From contig JAKPGJ010000018.1 in NCBI GenBank assembly GCA_029550965.1, positions 1 to 38,576 of the forward strand: 38,576 bases of DNA, in the 5' to 3' direction. Shown piece after piece: positions 1-8,019 of this stretch. Numbering within the stretch: the stretch's first letter is position 1; each line of letters opens with the position of its first letter. The position numbers and the translations under genes were made by a program. The stretch comes from Bacillota bacterium. Lineage in GTDB: Bacteria > Bacillota > Clostridia > Oscillospirales > CAG-382. The notes below the pieces were generated by a model. That model was given only the letters and a program-made list of their open reading frames with translations. It ran no database searches and had not been told where the DNA came from.

Positions 1-55
1 GGTCGTAATACTGAACATTGGGGATTTTTTCACCAAAAGTCTTATCGATGTTCAT
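1..55 (-). CDS. Partial gene, 5' end only; possible NUDIX hydrolase
   Basis: An ATG at 55 on the minus strand opens a frame that leaves the window; its first residues read MNIDKTFGEKIPNVQYYD. A GGAGAA ribosome binding site lies a few bases upstream (about 59-64). The FGEK...Y pattern resembles the N-terminus of small clostridial NUDIX hydrolases, but the NUDIX box itself is outside the window, so the family is a guess. The gene points away from the insertion sequence to its right. Confidence 0.35.
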   Translation of the reverse strand, partial: MNIDKTFGEKIPNVQYYD

Positions 56-140
56 GAAATTCTCCGAACTTAAGATAATTTTTGTATTTTTATAGTATCA
101 TTTTTTATGAATAAGTCAATAAAAAGAACTGCTTTTCAAA

Positions 141-169
141 CTGCACCGCACCAGATTGTGCGGACTGCA
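141..169. repeat. Hairpin outside the left end of the IS
   Basis: CTGCACCGCAC and GTGCGGACTGCA can pair around a short loop, with a small internal mismatch. It sits directly outside the left end of the IS3 element, in the roughly 115 bases between the IS and the gene at 1-55. It may be what is left of the terminator that once followed the truncated beta-lactamase gene, but no clear U-tract adjoins it. Confidence 0.35.
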
Positions 170-200
170 CAAAAAGAACCCTATGGTAGGTAATTAAAAA

Positions 201-1055
201 TCAAGCTGTAAACTGACTTCGTTTTTCAAGCGGAGTCAGTTTTGTTTTAAGCTGGATGCGCTGGTTGTTGTAAAAGTAAATGTACTCATCGATGAGAAGG
301 CGAGCTTCCTGTAAAGTCTGAAGTTTTGTACGATTAATGCATTCGGTTTTAAGGATTGAGAAAAAATTTTCAGCTAAAGCGTTATCATATGGGTTTCCAC
401 GTCTTGACATTGACGGAGTTATACCGTATGATTGAGTTAGCTTGAAATACCCGTCTGAAGTGTATTGAAAGCCTTGGTCACTGTGGAGTTGCACATCTGC
501 GGCGACCTTCTCTTTTTTCTTAGCCGCTCGAATTGTTGAAAGCACAAGATGAACATTTTGTACTGTTCCGGTTTTGTATGCAACAATGCTGTTGTCGTAC
601 AAGTCTCTTATGATCGACAAGTACAGAACTCCTTGCTTTGTGTGTATGTACGAAATGTCGGTAACCCATTTTTGATTCGGCTTCTCGGCAGTAAAATTTC
701 TATTGAGAAGGTTTGGGTATTTATGAAGTACTGTCCCGCAATTACGGTATTTCTTTCTTCGGATAGCAGACAGTAAGCTGTATTTTTGCATTACTTTCAA
801 TACTGTTTTTGGGTTGCGGTAAATACCTTTCCGTTCAAGCCAAATATGCACCCGACGGTATCCATAGGTTTGACCGCATTCTTTCTGACATTCCCGTATC
901 TTTTCGGCTAACGGCAGATCAAATGCGGGTTTATCCATACGCGATACATATCCGTAATACCCGCTTCTTGAAACACCAAAAAAGCGGCACATCTCACTGA
1001 TTGAATATTTCTCCTTGTTACGGTAGATTACCAGATATTTTATGCTCTTTCTCAC
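201..1055 (-). CDS. IS3-family transposase, orfB (DDE integrase core)
   Basis: A 284-residue catalytic half of an IS3 transposase. An HTH_21-type segment occupies about residues 15-100, followed by an rve integrase core. The acidic triad is visible: D in WVTDISYIHT, D in LHSDQGFQYTS, and E in YDNALAENFFSILKTE, with the usual IS3 spacing of about 35 residues between the second D and E. The start used is GTG at 1055, overlapping the TGA of orfA as GTGA, with AAAGGAAG just upstream. In this family the two frames are commonly fused by -1 frameshifting into an OrfAB transposase. orfB is indeed in the -1 frame relative to orfA, so either translational coupling or frameshifting is possible. The length is typical and the gene looks intact. 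Confidence 0.9.
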   Translation of the reverse strand: MRKSIKYLVIYRNKEKYSISEMCRFFGVSRSGYYGYVSRMDKPAFDLPLAEKIRECQKECGQTYGYRRVHIWLERKGIYRNPKTVLKVMQKYSLLSAIRRKKYRNCGTVLHKYPNLLNRNFTAEKPNQKWVTDISYIHTKQGVLYLSIIRDLYDNSIVAYKTGTVQNVHLVLSTIRAAKKKEKVAADVQLHSDQGFQYTSDGYFKLTQSYGITPSMSRRGNPYDNALAENFFSILKTECINRTKLQTLQEARLLIDEYIYFYNNQRIQLKTKLTPLEKRSQFTA

Positions 1056-1387
1056 TTCCTTTCGGTGAGCGAGAGAAAATCCCGCATTAACTCATTTTCC
1101 ATTTCAAGTCGTTTGATTTTGTCATCCTTGCGAGCAAGAATATATTTCAGTTCAGCGACTTTGTCCTGTTCGCTTACTACATAATCTTTTGGCGGTCTGC
1201 CTTTGCGTTTTAAAGCTATTCCTGCTGCAAGCTTTCGTTGATTCTGGTTATATCTGCTGATAAAGTTATGTATTTGTTCATAAGTGAACCCATATTTTTC
1301 ACCGATTTCTCGTTTTGTAAATCCCTGAGCTTTGAGCTTTAATATTTCTTTTTCATATTCTTTTATATGTTGGTAACTTCTTGGCAT
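1052..1387 (-). CDS. IS3-family transposase, orfA (helix-turn-helix)
   Basis: A 111-residue DNA-binding half of the IS3 transposase. The N-terminal third (KAQGFTKREIGEKYGFTYEQIHNFISRY) is a helix-turn-helix that would recognise the terminal repeats. The C-terminal third (about residues 75-108, DKVAELKYILARKDDKIKRLEMENEL) is a leucine-zipper-like coiled coil, the usual multimerisation segment. The start is ATG at 1387 with an AGGAGG site just upstream. That AGGAGG lies in the 3' arm of a 13-bp hairpin at the IS end, so translation may be blocked on read-through transcripts. The stop overlaps the orfB start. Confidence 0.88.
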   Translation of the reverse strand: MPRSYQHIKEYEKEILKLKAQGFTKREIGEKYGFTYEQIHNFISRYNQNQRKLAAGIALKRKGRPPKDYVVSEQDKVAELKYILARKDDKIKRLEMENELMRDFLSLTERK

Positions 1388-1394
1388 AAAAATT

Positions 1395-1431
1395 CCTCCT
1401 ATGGTAGTTGTTTCTATTCTACCATAGGAGG
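1395..1431 (-). promoter_or_regulatory. IS end hairpin that can sequester the orfA ribosome binding site
   Basis: A perfect 13-bp inverted repeat, CCTCCTATGGTAG (1395-1407) and CTACCATAGGAGG (1419-1431), flanks an 11-base loop. On the minus-strand RNA the 3' arm ends in AGGAGG, the Shine-Dalgarno of orfA, a few bases before its ATG. Transcripts entering from outside the IS would carry both arms and could fold the site away. A transcript starting inside the hairpin would leave it open. This is inference from the sequence; the same logic is established for IS10 and IS50. Confidence 0.65.
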
Positions 1432-1442
1432 TTCTTTTTTGC

Positions 1443-2280
1443 TATTGTCCGTTTTTACTGGACTTGTGCAGTTGTAGATCGGTTTTTTCATATACTCCGC
1501 CAGATACTTGCCGTCCGCGCTTTCCAATGCGAAGCTGTAGATATCCTTAAAGTAAACCGCCGCCTCATAGGCGGTCATGCTGCAGAAGTGCCCGCTGGTG
1601 ATCCTGCTGGAAACGCCAAGCTCCTCGGAGTAACTGTTGAAAACCGCTCTGCCGTATTTCCGAATCAGTTCTATGTAGGAGTTGTTGTCGCTGTGCACAA
1701 GCGAGTAGTATATCAGCTGATCCACCGTCAGCTCGGCGCCGGCCGGAATATTGCATACATCCTCTTTTATCGCGACGACTTCGGATGTGTCAACGCCCTT
1801 TTTTAAAACCGCCGCGATATAAGGCGCTTTGACCACGCTTGCGCAGAAATACGCTTTATCGGGCGTCGCGGCGATCGCAATTCCGGTATCTAAATTCTCA
1901 TAGTAAAAGGAAACGCTGTTTGGATGGGATTTAACGATATCTTTCAGCTTAATCAGCAGTTCTCTGCTGACCCCGTCCAAGTTTCCTTTACATACAAGAA
2001 CGACGTCCGAATCGTCTTGCGAAGGGTTTTTACCGCTGTCGCGGGACGTGTCGCTTGAATCCAAGCCGGGTTCGGATACGGCGCCGGATTCTGCGCCGGA
2101 ATTGCCGGATTCCGCATCGGAACTTGCTTCCGTATCGGAATTTACTTCCGTATTCGATTTGTCGGCCGAAGCTGAATACCCTTTTTCAATCGACCGAACG
2201 GTAGCGGAGCACAAAATGCAGAATGCGGAAACAACAAGCATTGTGCAAATCAAAATGACAATCTTTCGAATGATATACAA
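1443..2280 (-). pseudogene. Class A beta-lactamase-like serine hydrolase, 3' end removed by the IS
   Basis: The frame starts at 2280 with a hydrophobic N-terminal segment (residues 5-28), then a Ser/Asp/Glu/Gly-rich linker (about 35-90), then a penicillin-binding/beta-lactamase fold. The active-site SxxK is visible in CASVVKAPY and the SDN motif in HSDNNSYIEL. The KTG strand and the last helices, about 70-80 residues by comparison with class A enzymes, are missing. After YNCTSPVKTDN the frame enters the IS end and stops at 1414. The product would be an exported, probably membrane-tethered hydrolase, but without the KTG strand it should be inactive. Such proteins in Clostridia include both true beta-lactamases and peptidoglycan-related enzymes, and the substrate cannot be told here. 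The gap to the next gene (2281-2464) holds an AT-rich regulatory region. Confidence 0.75.
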
Positions 2281-2416
2281 CGCTCTTCCCTCTATTCGCT
2301 TTTCATCTTACAACACAATAGTGGTGAAAATTGTTGCAAAAAGTTTCAAACTAAAAATTTTATAATATTTTAATAATTCGTAGATTGCTTTCCGTAAAAA
2401 ATATGTTAGATTGCTA

Positions 2417-2441
2417 TTGTAAATATATGCAATATTTACAA
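2417..2441. promoter_or_regulatory. 25-bp palindrome upstream of the VWA lipoprotein gene, candidate operator
   Basis: Perfect 10-bp arms TTGTAAATAT and ATATTTACAA surround a 5-base centre (ATGCA). The palindrome ends about 23 bases before the ATG at 2465, where a repressor would block transcription or early elongation. No dedicated regulator gene lies next to it. A TATAAT hexamer lies upstream at 2361-2366, but without a well-spaced -35. Confidence 0.5.
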
Positions 2442-2464
2442 ATCTTTATGAAAGGACGATGGTG

Positions 2465-3939
2465 ATGAAAAAACGTATCAGCTCCTCCTGGCGATAAGCA
2501 TATCTGCTGTTTTTTTCGGCTGCTCTGTAGAACAAGCGAATCTTAAAGACGGAACGTATATGAATAGAATCCCATTCGACAATGCCGCTTTGCGCGGCGA
2601 GACCTCCGGCGAACCGGGACATCTGCTTGAAAACCCGATTATGAAAACAGCAGACGAGAACGTATCGACCTTCTCCATCGATGTGGACACCGCGTCCTAT
2701 GTCAACTTCCGCAGATATATTTCACAATTTTCGCTTGCGGAATTTCAACAAAACAACTATTCGATCAGAACAGAAGAAGCCATTAATTATTTTAGATACG
2801 ACTATGTAAAACCGGACGGCAGCCATCCCGTCGCGGTCGGCACGCTGGTCGGCGACTGTCCGTGGAACAAAAACGCAAAGCTCGCCGTCATCACCCTCGC
2901 CGCCAGGGATATCGACAAAGAAGCCCGCAAAGGCTCGAACATTGTATTCCTAATCGACGTTTCCGGATCGATGGATTCAGATGATAAATTGCCGCTGGTA
3001 AAAGAAACGATCGCGATGGCGGTGAAAAACCTGAACGAGAACGACACGGTCTCGATCGTGACCTACGCCTCGGGCGTGAAAACCGTTCTTTCGGGCGCGA
3101 AGTGCAGCGAAAAAGAGAAAATCCAAAACGCCATCGACAATCTCGAAGCCGGCGGCAGCACCGCAGGCGCGGACGGACTCAATACCGCTTACAGCCTTGC
3201 GGCGGATTACTTTATCAAAGACGGCAACAACCGTATTATACTTGCGACCGACGGAGATTTCAATGTCGGACCGAGCTCTATTGAGGAAATGAAACAGCTG
3301 GTGACCGAGAGAAGAGAAAGCGGCATTTTCATCACGGTGCTCGGCTACGGCGTTACATACAACAGCGGCGATAAAAAGCTTGAAGTGATCGCGGACAACG
3401 GAAACGGCGGTTTTTACGTCATCGACAGCCTTGCCGAAGGCGAAAAAGTGCTGGACGAGCAGTTCTCCGGCAGCTTCTACACCGTCGCGAAAGACGTTAA
3501 GGTGCAGGTCGAGTTCAGCAAAGAAACGGTGGAAAGCTACCGCTTAATCGGCTACGAGAACCGCGTGCTGGATAACGCCGACTTTGAAAACGACAAAAAA
3601 GACGCCGGCGACATGGGCGCGGGTCAGACCGTCACCGCCATATACGAAATAACCGTCAAGGACAACGCCGCAGAAAACCTCTTTTCGGTCAAAGTCCGCT
3701 ATAAAGAACCAGACGAAAACGAATCCAAACTCTACGAGCATCAGGCGTCCGTCAGCACGGAACTGAACGGCGATTTCCACTTCGCCGCCGCCGTTGCCGA
3801 AGCCTGTCTGGTAATCAACAACTCCGAGTACAAAGCCGATGCTTCGCTCGAACACGCTTACAACACCGCGAAGGAATACTGCGGCGATGATGTTTTTAAA
3901 AAGCAGTTTGTAGAGATTTTAGCGAAAATCAAAGGATAA
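2465..3939 (+). CDS. VWA-domain (YfbK-like) lipoprotein; frameshift in the signal peptide
   Basis: The body (ATG at 2560, 459 residues) matches the YfbK family: an N-terminal VWF-N type segment (STFSIDVDTASYVNFRR), a von Willebrand A domain with a metal-binding MIDAS motif DVSGSMD near residue 133, a second acidic loop (LATDGDFNVG), and the YfbK C-terminal domain. Upstream, an ATG at 2465 with an AAAGGA site begins MKKRIS, then hits a stop after ten codons. In the neighbouring frame QLLLAISISAVFFGCS follows, a lipoprotein signal peptide with a lipobox-like cysteine, in frame with the body. One missing base near 2480 would explain the break. As read, export is lost unless this is a sequencing error. 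The role of the family is not well defined; surface metal-dependent adhesion or assembly is likely. Confidence 0.82.
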
Positions 3940-3951
3940 TCTCCCTTATAA

Positions 3952-3987
3952 AACAACAGCCCGGGTCAGCAGACCCGGGCTGTTGTT
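3952..3987. terminator. Bidirectional terminator
   Basis: A 16-bp perfect stem, AACAACAGCCCGGGTC and its complement around the loop AGCA, lies between the convergent VWA gene and the minus-strand regulator gene. T-rich sequence follows on the plus strand. Confidence 0.85.
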
Positions 3988-3989
3988 CT

Positions 3990-5093
3990 TTATTGAATCA
4001 TCATTAAAGTTAGGAACTCGCCGTCGCGGCTGTCCTTCGGCACATACAGCTTGCCGTCGTTAAAGGCGAAGATGGTGGTCAGATATCCTAAATCGTTTAT
4101 AGCCAAACGCATTAATAACGGCTTATAGGATTTCAGATGCTTCGGTATTGTCTTATCGTAGTAATTGGAAAGGTCATCTTGCAAATTCTGTATTGCATCG
4201 GCGATTTTGGAAACGATGGGCTCAAACACGGATTGCTCTAGCTGTTTATGCTGTTCAGGCGAGAATATGCAGAAGTTGGGAAGCGCTTTTCTGCCGTCTA
4301 TGGTCACAAATCCCTTTTCAACCAGTTTTGCAAGGTTGAATCTGTCGTTTTCGTTCAATGTCGATACATCATATTTATTGTCCACAATCCGACAAAGCAG
4401 TTCGCGCAATTGCTGCCATTCCGGTAAGCTTCCGCCGATTAAGTACTGAATTTCCGACTGTCCGAAATTGTAAAGGCCGAACCACCAGAAATTGCCGTTG
4501 TAAATACTGCCGTTACATGCCCATCCCGATGTATCGACCACTTTTTCTATTTTATCAAAGTCCGTGCGGTCAAAACCAAGCGGATAGTATCTTCCGCCGT
4601 CGGGACGAATAGGAGGATCTAACGTAAAGGGCACTCGAATATATCCCGCGCATTGGTATATCAGCAGCCACAACAGCTTTTCCATCGGCTTGTCGCTGCC
4701 ACAAAAACCGATTTTGCGGAGTTTATCCTCTTATGAAAACAGTTCGTTGATGATAACATCCGAGAGTTTCTCTTTATGCTTCAGATAAATAGCATTCTTT
4801 TCCTGCTCGCTTTGTGCGGTTTCAATGGCAAAAGACGTGGAGTACTTTTCTTTTTCTTCTGTAACAAATTCTCTTTCAATGAGCCACTGTAAATCATACT
4901 CGAGATATGCTTTTGGAATGCCAAGTATCTCGTTCAGTTCGTCTAAGGTTCTGGGCTGATCATAACAGGCTACACAGATATTCTGTTTTGTCAAGCTGTT
5001 GTTGATTACATCTGTATCGGCATAGGAATAAGACTGACCGCTGATTGCCATGTGGAGTTTGCGCGGGCGGTAAACATAATCGGTGTTTTTCAT
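3990..5093 (-). pseudogene. Sigma-factor partner protein with winged-helix-like N-terminus, interrupted by an in-frame TAA
   Basis: The chosen start is ATG at 5093 (MKNTDYVYRPRK) with AAGGGAG upstream; a TTG at 5114 overlapping the sigma gene is the alternative. The first 120 residues include a winged-helix-like segment (QPRTLDELNEILGIPKAYLEYDLQWLIEREFV). The frame then meets TAA at 4731-4733 after NELFS. The same frame continues without another stop for about 245 codons to 3990 (through EDKLRKIGFCGSDKP and on to FNDGKLYVPKDS), so this is one gene of roughly 367 codons with a single nonsense codon. Clostridial genomes often pair a small sigma-70 factor with a protein of this size and start. 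Its role is unknown to me; a regulator of the sigma factor is plausible. An ATG after the stop (4685) could give a separate C-terminal product. Confidence 0.7.
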
Positions 5094-5110
5094 TGCTATA
5101 ATCTCCCTTC

Positions 5111-5611
5111 TCAATTTTTTCTTGTGTCAAAGAGGTGCCATTTAACCGCCTGCTCGCTTATGTTCAGTTTCTCGGCTATTTGCTTTACCGTTAGTTTGTC
5201 AAGGTAAAAGCTGATCATAATTTCACGCTGCAAAAAACTCAGCCTTGCAATCTGTTTTCGCATACGCAAAATCAACTGCTTTTCATGTTCCTTTTCCGCG
5301 TATTCGGCAACAAAATCCGAGTCGCTGCTGATTTGCAGTTCATCTACATGAACATACATTCTGTAGGTTTTTAAGCGGCGCAAATGATGGCACCATACAT
5401 AGTGCGCGACTTTCCAGACCAGGTTTTCGAGCTTTTCTACCTGTTTTCCGGCTTTAATATCCTTTTTTATTGTTGAAAAGACCTGCACAAGAACCTCTTG
5501 CGCCAAGTCCTCCGCTTTTTCCCGGTCGCCCAGCTTTTTGTACGCCCAGTTGAGCAACATTAAAGAATATTCGTCGGCGATTTGTGTGAAAAGCTGTTCA
5601 TAGTCCTTCAA
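5111..5611 (-). CDS. RNA polymerase sigma-70 family factor (ECF-like)
   Basis: A 166-residue sigma factor with region 2 (about residues 15-75: YKKLGDREKAEDLAQEVLVQVF, then WKVAHYVWCHHLRR) and region 4 (about 120-165: LQREIMISFYLDKLTVKQIAEKLNISEQAVKWHLFDTRKN). The long region 1/3 typical of primary sigma factors is absent. The start is TTG at 5611 with AAAGGA upstream. The stop lies just inside an alternative start of the partner gene, so the two form an operon. The interval 5612-5700 holds a GTGTCACTACATAAGCG segment just upstream that could be an autoregulated promoter; this is a guess. The partner gene is broken, so a sigma factor without its presumed partner may remain. Confidence 0.85.
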   Translation of the reverse strand: MKDYEQLFTQIADEYSLMLLNWAYKKLGDREKAEDLAQEVLVQVFSTIKKDIKAGKQVEKLENLVWKVAHYVWCHHLRRLKTYRMYVHVDELQISSDSDFVAEYAEKEHEKQLILRMRKQIARLSFLQREIMISFYLDKLTVKQIAEKLNISEQAVKWHLFDTRKN

Positions 5612-5701
5612 ATCTGCACATTCCTTTCAGAAAACCAGCGCTGATTTTTCTGTTCGCTTATGTAGTGACACAAAAAAAGAAAAGTTAGGGAAATTTAAAC
5701 C

Positions 5702-5725
5702 AAAAGCGGAGAAAAAACTCTCCGC
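5702..5725 (-). terminator. Terminator after galT
   Basis: On the minus strand GCGGAGA, loop GTTTTT, TCTCCGC, then TTTTGG, just downstream of the galT stop codon. Confidence 0.75.
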
Positions 5726-5735
5726 CTGCAAAAAT

Positions 5736-7235
5736 TTATTTATTTACCGATTCGATGAAGCGTAAAAACGCTTCCCTGCCCGCTCGGGTGCATTTATAAA
5801 CGCCCGCGTCCTCCAGCACGCCTAAGTACACAAGCCCGATCTCGTCCTGCAGAATTTTATCAATGTTTTCCGCAGTTATTTCGTTGTGTTTCTTCATGAC
5901 TTCCTCCGCCCAGTCGGCGTGGGAAGCAGTTTTTTCGTTTGCGCGGATGTCTTTTTCGTTCAGAATAGCGTCTTTGAGGAGCTCAATTTCGGCAAGCAGT
6001 CTTGCCGGAAGCACCGCAAGCCCCATCACCTCGATCAGACCGATGTTTTCTTTTTTGATATGGTGCTTTTCCGCGTGCGGATGATAAACGCCGAGCGGAT
6101 GCTCGTCGGTCGTGATGTTGTTGCGCAGAACCAGGTCGATTTCGTAGTTTTCGCCCCTGCGTCTCGCGATCGGCGTGATTGTATTATGTAAACCTTTTCC
6201 GGTTTCTGCGTATATGAACGCTTCCTTGTCGGTATAGCCGCGCCAGTGCGCAAGAATCCTGTCGCACAGTTCTACCAGTCTTTCTTTGTCCGGGCAGTTT
6301 AAGCGGATGACCGCCATCGGCCATTTGACTATGCCGGCGGTTACGTCCTCGAAACCTTTAAAGGCTATCGGAATCTCGACCGGCGCCTTCTCCATCGCGA
6401 AGACGTATCGGCCGCCCTGAAAATGGTCGTGCGAGAGAATCGAGCCGCCCACAATCGGCAGGTCGGCGTTGGAACCGATGAAGTAATGCGGAAGCAGCGT
6501 GACAAAATCGGTCAGCTTTGCAAACGTGCTGCGGTTTATCTTCATCGGCACGTGCTTAGCGTTAATCGCGATGCAGTGCTCGTTGTAGTACGCGTAGGGC
6601 GAATACTGCAAGCCCCAGTGCTCACCGTCCAGCCGTATCGGAACAATGCGCAGGTTTTGCCTTGCCGGATGATTGATTCTGCCGGCGTACCCTTCGTTTT
6701 CAAAGCACAAAAGGCATTTCGGATACCCCGACTGCGGCGCCGCTTTCTCGGCGGCTATCTGGCGCGGGTCTTTTTCCGGTTTGGAAAGGTTAATCGTGAT
6801 ATCCAAATCGCCGAACTCGGTCGGCGTGACCCATTTTTTGTCTTTGGCGATACGGGTGGCTCGGATGTAGTTGGTGTCCTTGCCCAGTTTAAAGAAGTAT
6901 TCCGTCGCTCTCTGCGGGCTCTTCCGCAAAAGGCTGTAAAACTGCGCCGCGACGTCGGAGGGACGCGGCGTTAACACGCCCATGACGGCCGTGTCGAACA
7001 AATCGCGCGACACGACGCCGTTGTCGGGTATAATGCCCTTCTCCGCCGCGTAGTCACACAGAAAGCCGAGAATTTCGTCAAGGCTGTGTGTTTCTGTTAT
7101 TTCGGGCTTCTCGAAGCTGTCCAGCTTGAACAGGGGTAACAGGCTGTTGATTATGTAAACCTCGTCCATCGGTTCGATGAGGTCGTTTTTAATACCGTAT
7201 AAAGCAAGCTCCGCAATCGCTTCGTAAATCGTCAT
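5736..7235 (-). CDS. galT: UDP-glucose--hexose-1-phosphate uridylyltransferase, class 2
   Basis: A 499-residue GalT of the long Firmicute type (class 2). It exchanges UMP between UDP-glucose and galactose-1-phosphate in the Leloir pathway, in the cytoplasm. The conserved block ILSHDHFQGGRYVFAME near residue 268 and the C-terminal VYHPHAEKHHIKKENIGLIEVMGLAVLP block are characteristic of this class. The length is typical and the frame is intact. The start ATG at 7235 has AGGAGC upstream, 14 bases after the SGNH hydrolase stop, so the two genes are cotranscribed. No galK or galE is nearby. Class 2 enzymes may also serve N-acetylated hexose-1-phosphates, but nothing here decides that. Confidence 0.93.
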   Translation of the reverse strand: MTIYEAIAELALYGIKNDLIEPMDEVYIINSLLPLFKLDSFEKPEITETHSLDEILGFLCDYAAEKGIIPDNGVVSRDLFDTAVMGVLTPRPSDVAAQFYSLLRKSPQRATEYFFKLGKDTNYIRATRIAKDKKWVTPTEFGDLDITINLSKPEKDPRQIAAEKAAPQSGYPKCLLCFENEGYAGRINHPARQNLRIVPIRLDGEHWGLQYSPYAYYNEHCIAINAKHVPMKINRSTFAKLTDFVTLLPHYFIGSNADLPIVGGSILSHDHFQGGRYVFAMEKAPVEIPIAFKGFEDVTAGIVKWPMAVIRLNCPDKERLVELCDRILAHWRGYTDKEAFIYAETGKGLHNTITPIARRRGENYEIDLVLRNNITTDEHPLGVYHPHAEKHHIKKENIGLIEVMGLAVLPARLLAEIELLKDAILNEKDIRANEKTASHADWAEEVMKKHNEITAENIDKILQDEIGLVYLGVLEDAGVYKCTRAGREAFLRFIESVNK

Positions 7236-7249
7236 CTAACCTGATGCTC

Positions 7250-7858
7250 CTAAATAATCTTCTTAATCGCTTTTAGATAATGTTTCGCAATCAGCATCGC
7301 GCCCGCTTCGGACGGATGAACGCCGTCGGGCGCCCAGTAGGTCGGTTCTTTCTCGACCGACGCGGCGGCGAAAATGCCGTCGAGCGGAACAAACACGTCC
7401 GCGAACTCGCGCGCGAGCGCGCGGGTGATCTGTATCTTCGGGTCGAGGTCCACTCTGTAATGCGCTTTGTCCGGCGTGTAAAGCAGGAATTGCTCGAGCA
7501 GAATGATTTTTGCTTTTGTCTTGGTTTTGACCTGCGTCAGAATATCCCGGTAGCAGCTTTCGAAATACTCGTTCGGCATCCAGGCGCCCTTGTCCGCGAA
7601 ATGCCAAGTGTCGTTGACGCCGATGAGAATCGAAACGATATCCGGCTGAATGTCGATGCAGTCGGTCTGCCAGCGCGCCTTTAAGTCTTCCGCTTTGTTG
7701 CCGCTGATGCCCAAGTTGATAAACTCGAACGCCCTGTCCGGATACGCTTCCCGAATCAGCTGCGCCGCGAACTTCGCGTAGCCGTTGCCCAAATTATGAT
7801 AATCGCTTCTGTCTCTCGAAGCGTCGGTTATGCTGTCGCCCTGAAAAAGTATTTTCAA
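7250..7858 (-). CDS. SGNH/GDSL-family hydrolase (esterase)
   Basis: A cytoplasmic SGNH hydrolase of about 200 residues. Block I is FQGDSITDASRDR, with the nucleophile serine in GDS near the N-terminus. The block III GxND is LIGVNDTWHF and block V DxxH is APDGVHPSEAG. The G of block II is in LGISGNKAEDL. Two starts are possible: ATG at 7867, which directly abuts AAAAAGG, or TTG at 7858 (MKILFQGDS), which gives better spacing and the usual family N-terminus. I chose the latter. No signal peptide is present. The position just before galT suggests deacetylation of an imported acetylated sugar, as in many oligosaccharide loci; that is inference. Confidence 0.88.
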   Translation of the reverse strand: MKILFQGDSITDASRDRSDYHNLGNGYAKFAAQLIREAYPDRAFEFINLGISGNKAEDLKARWQTDCIDIQPDIVSILIGVNDTWHFADKGAWMPNEYFESCYRDILTQVKTKTKAKIILLEQFLLYTPDKAHYRVDLDPKIQITRALAREFADVFVPLDGIFAAASVEKEPTYWAPDGVHPSEAGAMLIAKHYLKAIKKII

Positions 7859-7956
7859 ACAAATCATCCTTTTTTTAATATTTTAAAACAGTAAAAAGTA
7901 TAGCACACGAAGAAAACATAGTCAATATTCAGAATCGGTTTGTTTTGAATTATAAA

Positions 7957-7985
7957 TTGACTTTGCGGCGAAAGCTGTGTATAAT
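7957..7985 (+). promoter_or_regulatory. Sigma-A-type promoter of the GHL10 gene
   Basis: TTGACT (7957-7962), 17-base spacer, TATAAT (7980-7985), about 35 bases before the ATG at 8020. GGGAG precedes the start codon. Confidence 0.8.
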
Positions 7986-8019
7986 TTAAACAATCATTTT
8001 CATTACAGGGAGCGTCGAA

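Larger units (their letters stand above)
171..1440 (-). mobile_element. IS3-family insertion sequence with two overlapping reading frames
   Basis: The element carries orfA (HTH) and orfB (DDE transposase) on the minus strand. The left end AAAAAGAACC-CTATGGTAG (171-189) matches the reverse complement of the right end AAAAAAGAACCTCCTATGGTAG (1419-1440) apart from a 3-base gap, so these are taken as the terminal inverted repeats. Exact ends are uncertain by a few bases because of the A/T runs. I see no matching 3-4 bp target duplication: left flank GCAC, right flank GCTA. The right end lies inside the 3' part of a beta-lactamase-like gene. The left flank does not continue that gene, which suggests an adjacent deletion after insertion. 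Confidence 0.85.
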
